A stretch of 34,590 bases of DNA from Marinobacterium sp. (GCA_025800125.1 JAOXSF010000027.1:1-34590); one strand, 5' to 3'; shown: positions 7,175-15,647, counted from the stretch's first letter. The notes: a model not told the origin generated them from the sequence alone. Numbers and translations: made by a program.

Positions 7175-8302
7175 ATGTTTGAAAAACTGTTTGGAAAGAA
7201 AAATGCGGGTGAACCGCTGCCAGCAACATTGCAGGCCACGTTGGACAAGGCACTGGCACAACTGAAAGACCCTTACCTGCAACAAGCTCCTGCACAGGAA
7301 GCAGCCACATTGCAGGGCAACACGGCACAGCTGGTACTGAGCCTGCCCTACCCGGCAGCGGGTATTGCCGGACAACTCGAGGCACCACTACGTGAAGCAC
7401 TGCTGGCAGATAGCGCTGTTGAAGCGGTAGACATTGAATGGATCTGGCAGATTGCCCGTAACAGCACACCACGCAACCTGCCAGGCATGGCCGAAGTAAA
7501 AAATATTATTGCGGTTGCTTCAGGTAAAGGTGGCGTAGGTAAATCAACCACCACGGTTAACCTGGCGCTGGCGATGGCAGCCGAAGGCGCACGTGTTGGT
7601 GTACTGGATGCCGACATATATGGCCCTAGCATTGGCCAGATGCTTGGCGTTGCCAGTGGCACCCGACCAGACAGTTCTGACGATGAACAGTACTTTATTC
7701 CGGTTGAATCACTGGGCCTGCAATCGATGTCGATGGCTTACCTGATCGACGACAATACCCCAATGGTATGGCGTGGGCCGATGGTCAGCGGTGCGCTACA
7801 ACAGCTGCTGACCCAGACAAAATGGGACGGCCTGGACTACCTGTTTATCGACATGCCACCTGGTACCGGTGATATTCAGCTGACACTGTCACAGAAAGTA
7901 CCTGTCACCGGCTCTGTGGTGGTAACAACCCCACAAGATATTGCACTGCTGGATGCCATCAAAGGTATTGAGATGTTCAACAAAGTGGATATTCCAGTAC
8001 TGGGTGTGGTGGAAAATATGAGTGTGCATATCTGCAGCAACTGCGGCCACGCCGAACATATTTTCGGTGAAGGCGGTGGTGAGAAGATCGCCAGCCAGTA
8101 TGGCACCCGAATGCTGGGCAACCTGCCTCTGGCACTGGAAATTCGTCAGCAGGCCGATGCTGGCCAACCTACTGTGGCAACTGATGCAGACAGCAGTTCA
8201 GCTCTGATCTATCGTGAAATCGCACGACAGATCGCCACGGGCCTGATTGGCAAAAATGAACAGGGCAGCGCCATCCCGTCTATTTCAATCGTGGATGACT
8301 GA
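7175..8302 (+). CDS. apbC: Iron-sulfur cluster carrier protein ApbC (Mrp family)
   Basis: This is a cytoplasmic P-loop ATPase of the Mrp/NBP35 family that binds a [4Fe-4S] cluster at a dimer interface and passes it to apoproteins. The deviant Walker A GKGGVGKST lies at residues 117-125. DADIYGPS and the DMPPGTGD switch motif follow, and the cluster-binding pair is C287-x-x-C290 (CSNCG). The N-terminal 95 residues correspond to the degenerate MIP18-like domain of bacterial Mrp proteins. The length (375 aa) is usual. The start has a modest GGACAG upstream. It is a single gene with about 110 bp of leader, and the IscR-like site upstream fits control by Fe-S status. metG, a frequent neighbour in other proteobacteria, is absent. 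Confidence 0.93.
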   Translation: MFEKLFGKKNAGEPLPATLQATLDKALAQLKDPYLQQAPAQEAATLQGNTAQLVLSLPYPAAGIAGQLEAPLREALLADSAVEAVDIEWIWQIARNSTPRNLPGMAEVKNIIAVASGKGGVGKSTTTVNLALAMAAEGARVGVLDADIYGPSIGQMLGVASGTRPDSSDDEQYFIPVESLGLQSMSMAYLIDDNTPMVWRGPMVSGALQQLLTQTKWDGLDYLFIDMPPGTGDIQLTLSQKVPVTGSVVVTTPQDIALLDAIKGIEMFNKVDIPVLGVVENMSVHICSNCGHAEHIFGEGGGEKIASQYGTRMLGNLPLALEIRQQADAGQPTVATDADSSSALIYREIARQIATGLIGKNEQGSAIPSISIVDD

Positions 8303-8338
8303 TGCTGTTAACGATTAATTAACCTCCCACCAGTCTCC

Positions 8339-8390
8339 CCCTGGCTCTGGTATGATGATGGGCCGATTCCACATTCTATCGGAGCCAGGG
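8339..8390 (+). promoter_or_regulatory. Extended -10 promoter inside a 9-bp inverted repeat
   Basis: TGGTATGAT at 8348-8356 is an extended -10 element (TGnTATGAT). It lies between perfect arms CCCTGGCTC (8339-8347) and GAGCCAGGG (8382-8390), 34 bp apart. The right arm contains the GGAG that would serve the small ORF at 8391. Because the probable transcription start falls between the arms, the repeat is more likely a protein-binding site than an RNA hairpin. Confidence 0.5.
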
Positions 8391-8483
8391 ATGTACCTTC
8401 TGCCTTCTGCCCTCACGTCTTCGCTGATTATTCCATCTGGCAAGCTGGCTGCGTTTCGCCATACCACAGGAGCAAGCCGATGA
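8391..8483 (+). CDS. Possible 30-codon leader ORF coupled to the cyclase gene
   Basis: ATG at 8391 has GGAG six bases upstream and opens a 30-codon frame beginning MYLLPSALTSSLII. It stops at TGA 8481-8483, which overlaps the cyclase ATG (ATGA at 8480-8483). A good ribosome site plus an exact stop/start overlap suggests translational coupling. The peptide is mildly hydrophobic in its first half and matches no family I know. It may be only a leader whose translation controls the cyclase; chance cannot be excluded at this length. Confidence 0.4.
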   Translation: MYLLPSALTSSLIIPSGKLAAFRHTTGASR

Positions 8484-10678
8484 TGCAGCGTCTTGTTCGT
8501 ATGCTATGCGGCCTGTTAATCACCGCCTTTGCACTGCTGATGGTGTGGATGAATGAACAGCCGGAACTGAGCCAGCGCCTTGAACTTGATCTCTACGATC
8601 TGCGCCTGAAACGCACCCTGCCCAACGAGCTGGACCCGCGGGTGGTGATTATCGACATTGATGAAAAAAGCCTGGCCATCGAGGGGCAATGGCCCTGGCG
8701 GCGGGATCGGCTGGCACGACTGGTTGAACAACTGGTTGACCACTACGGCGTTGCCCTGGTGGGGTTTGATATGACCTTTCCGGAAGCCGATGAACGCCTC
8801 AGCCGCCAGCAGTTGGTCAACAGTGTCCAGGCACAGGGGCAGGCAGTCAACGCGGAACAACTGGATAGCCTGATCAGCACTATTGACCCTGACCGTCGGT
8901 TTGCCCAGACCATTGCCTCACGGCCGGTAGTGCTGGGCTATGTGTTCGACCGCACCCAGGGCACCGTCGGGACTCTACCAGTCGAAGCCGCCCGCGTCAG
9001 TGAATTTAACGGCATGTTACCCGTCCCCTCCGCCTCCGGTTATATAGGTAATCTGGCATTGTTACAACAGGCAACCCCCTGGGCTGGATTTTTTGACAAC
9101 CCCAGCGTAGATGCTGACGGCACCTACCGCCGTGTGCCGCTGCTGCAACGGTATCAGGGAGGCTACTACCCCTCGCTGGCACTGGCTGTTTTTATGGCAT
9201 TAATGGGAGAAGAGCGAGTTACCGCAGTACAGGAAGCAGGGGCAGATAGCCGTCGCCAGGCACTGACCGCTGTCGATGTGGCTGGAATACAGATACCGGT
9301 AGATGCAGGCGGCAATGTACTGGTGCCTTACCGGGGGCCAATGGGTAGCTTTCCCTATGTATCCGCCAGTGATGTAATGGCAGGCACCGCAGCAATGGAA
9401 ACTCTGGAAGGTGCCATTGTGCTGGTCGGCACCAGCGCGGCCGGATTGCTGGATTTGCGAGTAACTCCGTTGCAAAACCGTTACGCCGGAGTCGAGGTAC
9501 ACGCCAATATTGTTTCAGGCCTGCTGGATGAACGTTTCTATTATCAGCCGGACTACGTACGTGGCATTGAGTTAATGCAGTTACTGTTAACCGGGCTGGT
9601 GTTATCGCTGCTGATGCCCTGGCTGTCAGCATCCCGTGGCACCTTGCTAGCTCTGACCTGGGGTGGTTTTCTGATCGGTAGCAACCTCTATGCCTGGCAA
9701 CAATGGCACTGGGTATTACCGCTTGGCATGGCGTTGCAATTACTGATTGTGCTTTACCTGTTTGGCCAGTTCACCGGCTACTTTTTTGAAACCCGCAACC
9801 GGCGACGACTGGCATCGCAGTTTGGCCAGTATATCCCGCAGGAAATCGTGGATGAGCTGAACAGCGGCGGTAAAAAAGTGGATCTGAAGGGTGAAAGCCG
9901 TGAAATGACGGTGTTCTTCTCCGATGTACGTGGTTTTACAGGCCTGTCAGAGCAGCTTGACCCGCAGCAGCTGACCCGGCTGATGAATATGTACCTGACC
10001 CATATGACCGAAATTATCTACCGCCATCGTGGCACAGTAGACAAGTATATCGGGGATGCGGTGATGGCATTCTGGGGCGCGCCGCTGGAAGATCAATCCC
10101 ACGCCCTGCGCGCACTGGATGCTGCACTTGAGATGGACAGAGTAATGCCACGGATAAACGAAGAACTGGCTGCCGAAGGGTTACCTCCCATCGCCATCGG
10201 TATGGGCATCAATACCGGTGTAATGAATATCGGCAACATGGGCTCGAGCTACCGCATGGCATACACCGTGATGGGGGATGCGGTGAATCTGGGGTCTCGA
10301 CTGGAAGGACTGACCAAGTTCTATGGCGTCCCCCTGATTGTCAGCGATGAAACCGCTCGACACGTAGAATGTTACCGCTTCATGATGCTGGACAGAGTGC
10401 AGGTAAAAGGCCGGGCCGAACCCGTCACCCTGTATCAGCCACTGGGGCGAGCAGATGAAATCGACCGCCGCACACTGGCACTGGCCGAACGTTTTAACGG
10501 TGCAATGGGGGCATTTCAGCGCCAGGACTGGGCAGACCTGAAACAGCGCCTGGACAGCCTGACCCGTGATGATTTTAACCCACAACTGATTAAACTGTAC
10601 CAGGAACGACTGGCAGTCTACCGGGAAAACCCACCACCGGTTGAATGGGACGGCGTGTTTACCCATACCAGCAAGTAA
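8480..10678 (+). CDS. CHASE2-domain class III adenylate cyclase
   Basis: This 732-residue membrane enzyme probably makes cAMP in response to an extracytoplasmic signal. An N-terminal membrane segment (about 6-24) is followed by a periplasmic CHASE2 sensor (about 30-350; VVIIDIDEKSL, WPWRRDRLA, GFDMTFPE). About three transmembrane helices follow (about 350-430), then a linker (RRRLASQFGQYIPQEIVDEL) and the cyclase domain (about 475-660). Catalytic residues are present: metal-binding D482 (FSDVRGFTG) and D526 (KYIGD), adenine-selecting K522 with T596 as in class IIIb enzymes, and N603/R607 (VNLGSR). The protein therefore looks active. The start at 8480 has AGGAG upstream; an adjacent ATG at 8483 is the alternative. 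It is convergent with the HD-GYP gene, separated by tandem repeats. Confidence 0.9.
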   Translation: MMQRLVRMLCGLLITAFALLMVWMNEQPELSQRLELDLYDLRLKRTLPNELDPRVVIIDIDEKSLAIEGQWPWRRDRLARLVEQLVDHYGVALVGFDMTFPEADERLSRQQLVNSVQAQGQAVNAEQLDSLISTIDPDRRFAQTIASRPVVLGYVFDRTQGTVGTLPVEAARVSEFNGMLPVPSASGYIGNLALLQQATPWAGFFDNPSVDADGTYRRVPLLQRYQGGYYPSLALAVFMALMGEERVTAVQEAGADSRRQALTAVDVAGIQIPVDAGGNVLVPYRGPMGSFPYVSASDVMAGTAAMETLEGAIVLVGTSAAGLLDLRVTPLQNRYAGVEVHANIVSGLLDERFYYQPDYVRGIELMQLLLTGLVLSLLMPWLSASRGTLLALTWGGFLIGSNLYAWQQWHWVLPLGMALQLLIVLYLFGQFTGYFFETRNRRRLASQFGQYIPQEIVDELNSGGKKVDLKGESREMTVFFSDVRGFTGLSEQLDPQQLTRLMNMYLTHMTEIIYRHRGTVDKYIGDAVMAFWGAPLEDQSHALRALDAALEMDRVMPRINEELAAEGLPPIAIGMGINTGVMNIGNMGSSYRMAYTVMGDAVNLGSRLEGLTKFYGVPLIVSDETARHVECYRFMMLDRVQVKGRAEPVTLYQPLGRADEIDRRTLALAERFNGAMGAFQRQDWADLKQRLDSLTRDDFNPQLIKLYQERLAVYRENPPPVEWDGVFTHTSK

Positions 10679-10685
10679 ACACTGT

Positions 10686-10715
10686 TATATGGGGCTGGCA
10701 TATATGGGGCTGGCA
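10686..10715 (+). repeat. Perfect 15-bp tandem duplication
   Basis: TATATGGGGCTGGCA occurs at 10686-10700 and again at 10701-10715, eight bases after the cyclase stop. A decayed third copy may follow (GGTTACAGGTCGGCT). It has no coding role. Confidence 0.85.
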
Positions 10716-10740
10716 GGTTACAGGTCGGCTGTTGTTTACG

Positions 10741-10820
10741 AGCGCCTCCATTTTTCACAAGGAGGCTCCACTATTCACACAGAAGCTGCGTTATTCACAC
10801 GGAAGCTGCGTTATTCACAA
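10741..10820 (-). repeat. Four imperfect 20-bp tandem repeats running into the HD-GYP gene end
   Basis: Units lie at 10741, 10761, 10781 and 10801. The last two differ at only two positions (AGAAGCTGCGTTATTCACAC and GGAAGCTGCGTTATTCACAA). The fourth unit contains the stop codon and last codons of the minus-strand HD-GYP gene (TTGTGAATAA read on that strand), so the repeats look like amplified copies of that gene's end. Confidence 0.85.
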
Positions 10821-12394
10821 AAAAACTCTGTAGCCTTGCCCAGCAACCCCGGTAAAGCATCCAGATCAATCTCATCTATCTGGTGTGTATCCATACGTGT
10901 GCGCGCATACTCCATACAGGCACCGCTACGTACAAACAGGTCAAACAATTCTCTGTCCAGACGTTCTTCTTCCACCATACGGCCAATAATCGTCAGTGCT
11001 TGCGACAACATCATACCTTTTTTGTAAGGACGATCAGGCGAAGTCAGCGCTTCGAAAATATCCGCGATACACATGATACGGGCGCGTATGGACATCTGTT
11101 CGCCAGTCAGGCCTAGCGGGTATCCCTGACCGTTCATACATTCATGGTGGTTACCGGCAATTTCTGGCACCTGGGCCAGATGGCGAGGATAAGGTAGTGA
11201 GCCCAGCATCTCCTGGGTGACTACGATATGATCCTGCATGATACTGCGCTCAGCGTCATTCAGGGTGCCACGGCGCACCTTCAGATTTAGCACTTCATCC
11301 GCTTCCAGCAGACGATGTTGCTGACCAAAACAGTCAGTCCATTCAATCTCTGCCAGCTGGTCAACGCGGGTCAGAGCTTCATCTGACATGAACTCGCCGC
11401 CCTTGTTTGTACGCTGCAAAAACGCAAGGCCTTCATCCAGTTGCTGACATTGCAGGTGATACGACTCTGATGTCAGCTTTCCCGTCACTGCCTGCAGGTG
11501 CAGGTGCTGCTTAAACAGTGCAAACCGGCCGCTGATCAGTTTGATGCGATCAACCATCGTTTCCAGCTTGGTGCTTTTATCAATCACATATTCGGGGGTG
11601 GTGATTTTACCGCAATCATGTAGCCAGGCCGCAATCTTCAGCTCATGCATCTGGGCTGCGCTGAACTCCGTTCCGGCAAACTGTTGCTGGTCTGTGGAAA
11701 CCGCCTGCGCCAGCAAACGTGCAATTTCCGGAACATTTTCACAGTGTTTGCCCGTTACCGGTGATTTATGGTCAATTGCACGGGCAATCATTTTGATAAA
11801 GGCTTCAAACAAGGCTCGCTGTGAATCAATCAGACGCCGCTTGGTCAGCGCCGCCGCGGCCATGGACGAGAGTGACTCTACCATCAGCTGCACTTCAGGT
11901 GAGAATTCAATGATATTGCCGCCTTCATCCAGTGCGTTAATCAGCTGCAATACACCAATCATCTGGTTTTCATGGTCTTTCAGTGGCACACAAAGGAAAG
12001 ACTTTGAACGATAATTAAACTGCTCATCAAAACGATGGGTACCGGAAAAGTCATACTGGGCACAGTGATAAACATCCGGAATATTGATGGTCTGCTGCTG
12101 AATGAAAGTCTGTACCACCACCAGTTTGGCCCTTTCCCCCTGCTCATCACACAACGCAACAGGCGGCAGCTGTACCGGCTCGAAGATGACGCTGTTGTTA
12201 CGTAACACAGTGAAGTGCAGCGCATCCCGTGTTTGCTCATCCAGCGTGTACAGGGTTCCGGCATCGGAGCGAGAGATCGCCAGACAACCATCCATGATGC
12301 GCTCCAGCAAGCGTGAATGGTCTGCTTCCGTAGTCAGGGCAAGGGCCAGCTGTGCCAGTTGCTGAACGGGCTGAATATCCGGGGCTGTCGTCAT
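10811..12394 (-). CDS. GAF and HD-GYP domain protein, probable cyclic-di-GMP phosphodiesterase
   Basis: This is a soluble 527-residue signalling protein. An N-terminal GAF domain (about 15-185; FLCVPLKDHENQMIGVLQLIN) is followed by an HD-GYP hydrolase domain. The latter has the HD pair H259/D260 in WLHDCGK and HHECMNGQGYP near residues 416-426. The family linearises cyclic di-GMP, and the HHE-x-x-NG-x-GYP signature is complete, so activity is expected. About 150 residues separate the HD and GYP motifs, including LETMVDRIKLI, an arrangement known in GAF/HD-GYP proteins. ATG 12394 is preferred over an upstream GTG (12418) because a purine-rich GAGATGGA precedes it. The last codons lie in a 20-bp repeat block. 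Its neighbour is the convergent adenylate cyclase, but they are not an operon. Confidence 0.9.
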   Translation of the reverse strand: MTTAPDIQPVQQLAQLALALTTEADHSRLLERIMDGCLAISRSDAGTLYTLDEQTRDALHFTVLRNNSVIFEPVQLPPVALCDEQGERAKLVVVQTFIQQQTINIPDVYHCAQYDFSGTHRFDEQFNYRSKSFLCVPLKDHENQMIGVLQLINALDEGGNIIEFSPEVQLMVESLSSMAAAALTKRRLIDSQRALFEAFIKMIARAIDHKSPVTGKHCENVPEIARLLAQAVSTDQQQFAGTEFSAAQMHELKIAAWLHDCGKITTPEYVIDKSTKLETMVDRIKLISGRFALFKQHLHLQAVTGKLTSESYHLQCQQLDEGLAFLQRTNKGGEFMSDEALTRVDQLAEIEWTDCFGQQHRLLEADEVLNLKVRRGTLNDAERSIMQDHIVVTQEMLGSLPYPRHLAQVPEIAGNHHECMNGQGYPLGLTGEQMSIRARIMCIADIFEALTSPDRPYKKGMMLSQALTIIGRMVEEERLDRELFDLFVRSGACMEYARTRMDTHQIDEIDLDALPGLLGKATEFFCE

Positions 12395-12742
12395 GCGTGT
12401 CCATCTCGAAATCTGCACCGCCAGTATGCAGCAGCACTTAACGTAAAATTGATTGATCAGTCTAGCAGTCTGACGGGCGGGTTCCTAGATTTCAGGTAGC
12501 TGCAGGTTTGATTGATAAGATTACCCGTCCATGCTTGTACCAATACAGACAGGTGTCTGCACCGTATCAGTTTATAAGTACAAAGTGCTTGCAGTCAGAT
12601 GGCAGATTTATGGATACTTCTGCCCTGATAATAAAGCTAAGCGACTGTTCCTGGCTAACCAGCATAAGCGATACCGCCACATCACATAAATCGCGAACAG
12701 ACAACGCCTGGCACGCACCCGAATTCTAGCGGAGACTGACCG
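12395..12742. other. Divergent upstream region of the ABC importer and HD-GYP gene
   Basis: No supported gene lies here. A perfect dyad CAGACA-GG-TGTCTG sits at 12546-12559, and an inverted repeat GGCAGA/TCTGCC (12601-12606 / 12619-12624, 12-nt loop) could form a small leader hairpin for the importer. I recognised no known riboswitch or T-box pattern and could not assign a clear -35/-10 pair. Confidence 0.4.
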
Positions 12743-13702
12743 ATGAAAATCAGAACACTGGCAAAAGCAGCACTGGCTGCCGCCGTACTATCCTGCAGCG
12801 CAGCACAAGCTGAGCAGGTTCACGTTGCAACAACAGCCATTGTTGAACACCCGGCACTGGATGCCGTACGTGATGGCCTGAAAGCCGCGCTGATTGAGAA
12901 CGGCTATGACAGTGACAAAGTAAAGTTCACCTATGAGAGCGCCCAGGGTAACCCGGCTATTGCCGCACAGATTGCGCGCAAACTGGTTGGTGAGCAACCA
13001 GCTGTAATCGTTGCCATTGCCACCCCATCTGCCCAGGCTGCGGTCAGTGCAGCACGGGATATTCCGGTGGTATTTTCTGCGGTCACAGACCCACTTGCTG
13101 CCAAGCTGGTGACTAATATGGACAAGCCTGGCCGTAATGTAACCGGCCTGTCAGATGCCGTCCCTGTGGCACAGCATCTGGCAATGATCAAAGAGGTTGT
13201 ACCAGGCCTGAAACGCCTGGGCATCCCGTTTAATCCAGGTGAGCCAAACGCAGTCTCCATTATTGAATCAATGGAAAAAGTTGCCGCTGAACAGGGCATA
13301 GAGATCATCAAGGTTGCTGCACCAAAGTCGTCTGATGTGATGATTGCTGCCCAAAAGCTGATCGGTAAAGCCGATGCCATCTACACCACACTGGACAACA
13401 CTGTAATCTCTGCACTGGAGTCCATTATTAAAGTCGGTATTGACGCCAGACTGCCGGTCTTCTCTGCGGATACCGGCTCCGTAGCGCGAGGCTCAGTTGC
13501 AGCCGTCGGTTTTAACTACAGCGACATGGGCCGTCAGACGGGCGAAATGGTCATTGAAATCCTCAACGGTAAAAAACCAGCTGATATGCCTGTCCGCATT
13601 GCCAAAGGTACAGACATATACGTCAATCTGAAAACCGCACGCATGATGGGTGTTGAGATTCCACAGTCCCTGCTGGATCGCGCCACAAAAATTATCCAGT
13701 AA
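12743..13702 (+). CDS. ABC importer periplasmic substrate-binding protein (TrpX-like family)
   Basis: This is a secreted binding protein of the ABC_sub_bind family (PF04392 type). A classic signal peptide with KIRTLAKAALAAAVL and cleavage after AQA (about residue 23) leads into the mature domain, VHVATTAIVEHPALDAVRDG. Family segments include NPAIAAQIARKLV, VFSAVTDPLAAKLV, NVTGLSDAVP and FNYSDMGRQTGE. Relatives bind aromatic amino acids (TrpX) or unknown small molecules; nothing here identifies the ligand. GCGGAGA is upstream of the start. It is the first gene of a three-gene importer, but a GC-rich hairpin and tandem repeats separate it from the permease, which should allow higher expression of this gene than of the membrane parts. 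Confidence 0.9.
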   Translation: MKIRTLAKAALAAAVLSCSAAQAEQVHVATTAIVEHPALDAVRDGLKAALIENGYDSDKVKFTYESAQGNPAIAAQIARKLVGEQPAVIVAIATPSAQAAVSAARDIPVVFSAVTDPLAAKLVTNMDKPGRNVTGLSDAVPVAQHLAMIKEVVPGLKRLGIPFNPGEPNAVSIIESMEKVAAEQGIEIIKVAAPKSSDVMIAAQKLIGKADAIYTTLDNTVISALESIIKVGIDARLPVFSADTGSVARGSVAAVGFNYSDMGRQTGEMVIEILNGKKPADMPVRIAKGTDIYVNLKTARMMGVEIPQSLLDRATKIIQ

Positions 13703-13736
13703 ACACTGTACCCAACACACAGTTTTCAGACGACTT

Positions 13737-13760
13737 CGCCGCCGGGTTCACCCTGCGGCG
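13737..13760 (+). terminator. Hairpin after the binding-protein gene, attenuator or mRNA stabiliser
   Basis: CGCCGC (13737-13742) pairs with GCGGCG (13755-13760), and inside them GGG pairs with CCC around TTCA. TTGCTGCTTTT follows. It lies 35 bp after the binding-protein stop, within the operon. Partial termination or 3'-end protection is a common way to make excess binding protein. Confidence 0.5.
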
Positions 13761-13764
13761 TTGC

Positions 13765-13854
13765 TGCTTTTAAACCTTACGGCTTTAAGCCACATAGCTT
13801 TAAGCCACATAGCTTTAAACCACATAGCTTTAAGCCACACAGCTTTAAGCCACA
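13765..13854 (+). repeat. Five to six 15-bp tandem repeats before the permease gene
   Basis: Units of the form TAGCTTTAAGCCACA begin at 13780, 13795, 13810, 13825 and 13840, each differing by zero to two bases, and a decayed unit begins at 13765. The array ends 19 bp before the permease ATG, so it is in the transcribed leader of that gene. Confidence 0.9.
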
Positions 13855-13873
13855 TAACTTCAGGTAACTTTTT

Positions 13874-14779
13874 ATGTCTATGTTTGCCTTTATGGGCACA
13901 CTGGAGATCGGCTTTATCTATGGTCTGGTCGCCATTGGTGTCTATCTCACCTTTCGGGTGCTGGATTTTCCAGACCTCACCGTTGATGGCAGCTTCACTC
14001 TGGGCGCAGCGGTTGCCGCCGCGATGATTGTAACCGGCTTTAATCCCTTTCTGGCCACGGGTTGCGCCATGTTGGCCGGTGGTGCAGCAGGCATGGTTAC
14101 GGCCTGGCTGAATCTGCGTTTTAATATTCTGCATCTGCTGGCCAGTATTCTGACCATGACAGCGCTTTACACCATCAATCTGCGGATTATGGGTAAGCCC
14201 AATGTAGCGCTGATTATGGAACCGACTATCCTGAGCCCCTTTGAAACACTGGGTATTCCATCCATGTACCTCAAAGTAATTGTGGTGGGCATCTGTGCCC
14301 TGCTGTTTGCCGGGCTGACTGCTTTCTTCCTGCAAACTCAGTATGGTCTGGCGATGCGCGCCACCGGTGCCAACCCACGTATGGCACAGGCCAATGGCAT
14401 TGTCACCAAAGAAAAGATATACATCGGGCTGGCATTGTCCAATGGCCTGGTGGCAATTGCCGGTGCTCTGTTTGCTCAGACCAATGGCTTTGCCGATTCC
14501 ACCATGGGTATTGGTACCATTGTGGTTGGCCTGGCCGCTGTGATTGTTGGTGAAACTCTGTTTGGCAGCCGCAACATGTGGGTAATTATCATCAGCTGCC
14601 TGCTGGGCTCTATTCTCTACCGTCTGGCGGTATCCATGGCACTGAACGCTGATTTCCTGGGCTTCACCGCCTCTGACCTGAACTTCATTACCGCAGCTCT
14701 TGTCGCTGTAGCTCTGATTCTGCCGCAATTGCGCCGGGAGTGGAAAGCGCGTAAAGCAGCACGGGAGGCACAATCATGA
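13874..14779 (+). CDS. ABC importer permease (TrpY-like)
   Basis: This 301-residue inner-membrane permease belongs to the BPD_transp_2 type that also serves branched-chain amino acid importers. About eight hydrophobic segments are visible, with the conserved stretch LDFPDLTVDGSFTLGAAVAA near residues 34-53 and GLAMRATGANPRMAQANGI near 155-175. The latter is the coupling-loop region that contacts the ATPase in this family. The start ATG 13874 has CAGGT about nine bases upstream. The TGA overlaps the ATPase ATG (ATGA at 14776-14779), so the two are coupled. It presumably works with the binding protein encoded upstream. Confidence 0.9.
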   Translation: MSMFAFMGTLEIGFIYGLVAIGVYLTFRVLDFPDLTVDGSFTLGAAVAAAMIVTGFNPFLATGCAMLAGGAAGMVTAWLNLRFNILHLLASILTMTALYTINLRIMGKPNVALIMEPTILSPFETLGIPSMYLKVIVVGICALLFAGLTAFFLQTQYGLAMRATGANPRMAQANGIVTKEKIYIGLALSNGLVAIAGALFAQTNGFADSTMGIGTIVVGLAAVIVGETLFGSRNMWVIIISCLLGSILYRLAVSMALNADFLGFTASDLNFITAALVAVALILPQLRREWKARKAAREAQS

Positions 14780-15579
14780 TCCGTTGCGAAAATCTGAAAG
14801 TCACTTTCAATGCAGGCTTGCCTACTGAAAAGCGCGCTCTGCAAGGCATTGATCTTGAAATTCCAGAGAAAGAGTTTGTCACTGTTATTGGCTCTAACGG
14901 TGCTGGCAAGTCCACTCTGCTAAACGCACTGGCCGGTGATATTCGCGCCACAGGGGGGCGAATTCTGTTTGATGAACAGGATGTTACCCGCCTCCCGGCC
15001 ACAGGCCGTACCCGTGACGTGGCGCGCGTCTTTCAGGACCCACTGGCCGGTACTTGCGGCAATATGACTATTGAAGAAAATATGGCGCTGGCCTGGGGGC
15101 GCACCAGCCGGGGCAAGTTAGCATTTGCCCTGAATGGTAAGTTGCGTAACGTGTTCCGTGAACAACTGGCCCGCCTGAACCTGGGGCTGGAAGACCGGCT
15201 CGATGCAGACATGGGCCTGTTGTCTGGTGGTCAGCGGCAATCCGTCAGTTTGCTGATGTCGGCGTTACAGCCCAGTCGTATTCTGTTGCTGGATGAACAC
15301 ACAGCTGCGCTGGACCCAAAAACCGCCGCACTGATTATGGATATTTCGCGCCAGATCATCGAAGAAAAGCAACTGACAGTACTGATGGTAACCCACTCCA
15401 TGCGCCAGGCTCTGGATTACGGCAGCCGCACTCTGATGCTGCACGAAGGCAAAGTGGTGTTTGATCTTCAGGGTGAGGAACGCGCAAACTATGAGGTAAA
15501 AGACCTGCTAGGCCTGTTCGCTAAAGCCCGTGGCGACGGTGAAGAACTGGACGACGACAAACTGTTACTTGGCAGCTGA
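14776..15579 (+). CDS. ABC importer ATP-binding protein (TrpZ-like)
   Basis: This 267-residue ATPase is complete. It has Walker A GSNGAGKST (residues 39-47), Q-loop VFQDPLAG, signature LLSGGQRQS (148-156), Walker B ILLLDEHTAALD (169-180) and the switch histidine in MVTHSMRQAL. The H after DE in the Walker B region is usual in this subfamily, where many ABC proteins have P. The start overlaps the permease stop. It is the last gene of the importer operon and is followed at 69 bp by a strong terminator. The substrate is unknown; aromatic amino acids are one possibility by family. Confidence 0.93.
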   Translation: MIRCENLKVTFNAGLPTEKRALQGIDLEIPEKEFVTVIGSNGAGKSTLLNALAGDIRATGGRILFDEQDVTRLPATGRTRDVARVFQDPLAGTCGNMTIEENMALAWGRTSRGKLAFALNGKLRNVFREQLARLNLGLEDRLDADMGLLSGGQRQSVSLLMSALQPSRILLLDEHTAALDPKTAALIMDISRQIIEEKQLTVLMVTHSMRQALDYGSRTLMLHEGKVVFDLQGEERANYEVKDLLGLFAKARGDGEELDDDKLLLGS

Positions 15580-15647
15580 AGCGGGCCGATAAACTGGAAA
15601 TAACAGTCCGGCTGTATGACCATCCAGTTTGCGCTCCCGTAAAGATC

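Noticed and set aside
10181-10666. Minus-strand frame inside the cyclase gene
   Set aside because: It lies opposite the conserved cyclase catalytic domain and has shadow-type composition.
12508-12729. Small plus-strand ORF before the ABC importer
   Set aside because: It overlaps the importer's promoter region, has no ribosome site and no protein-like features.
13748-14773. Long minus-strand frame with WLKAM repeats
   Set aside because: It is antisense to the permease gene, and its repeats are only the reverse reading of the 15-bp array; composition is unlike protein and there is no ribosome site.
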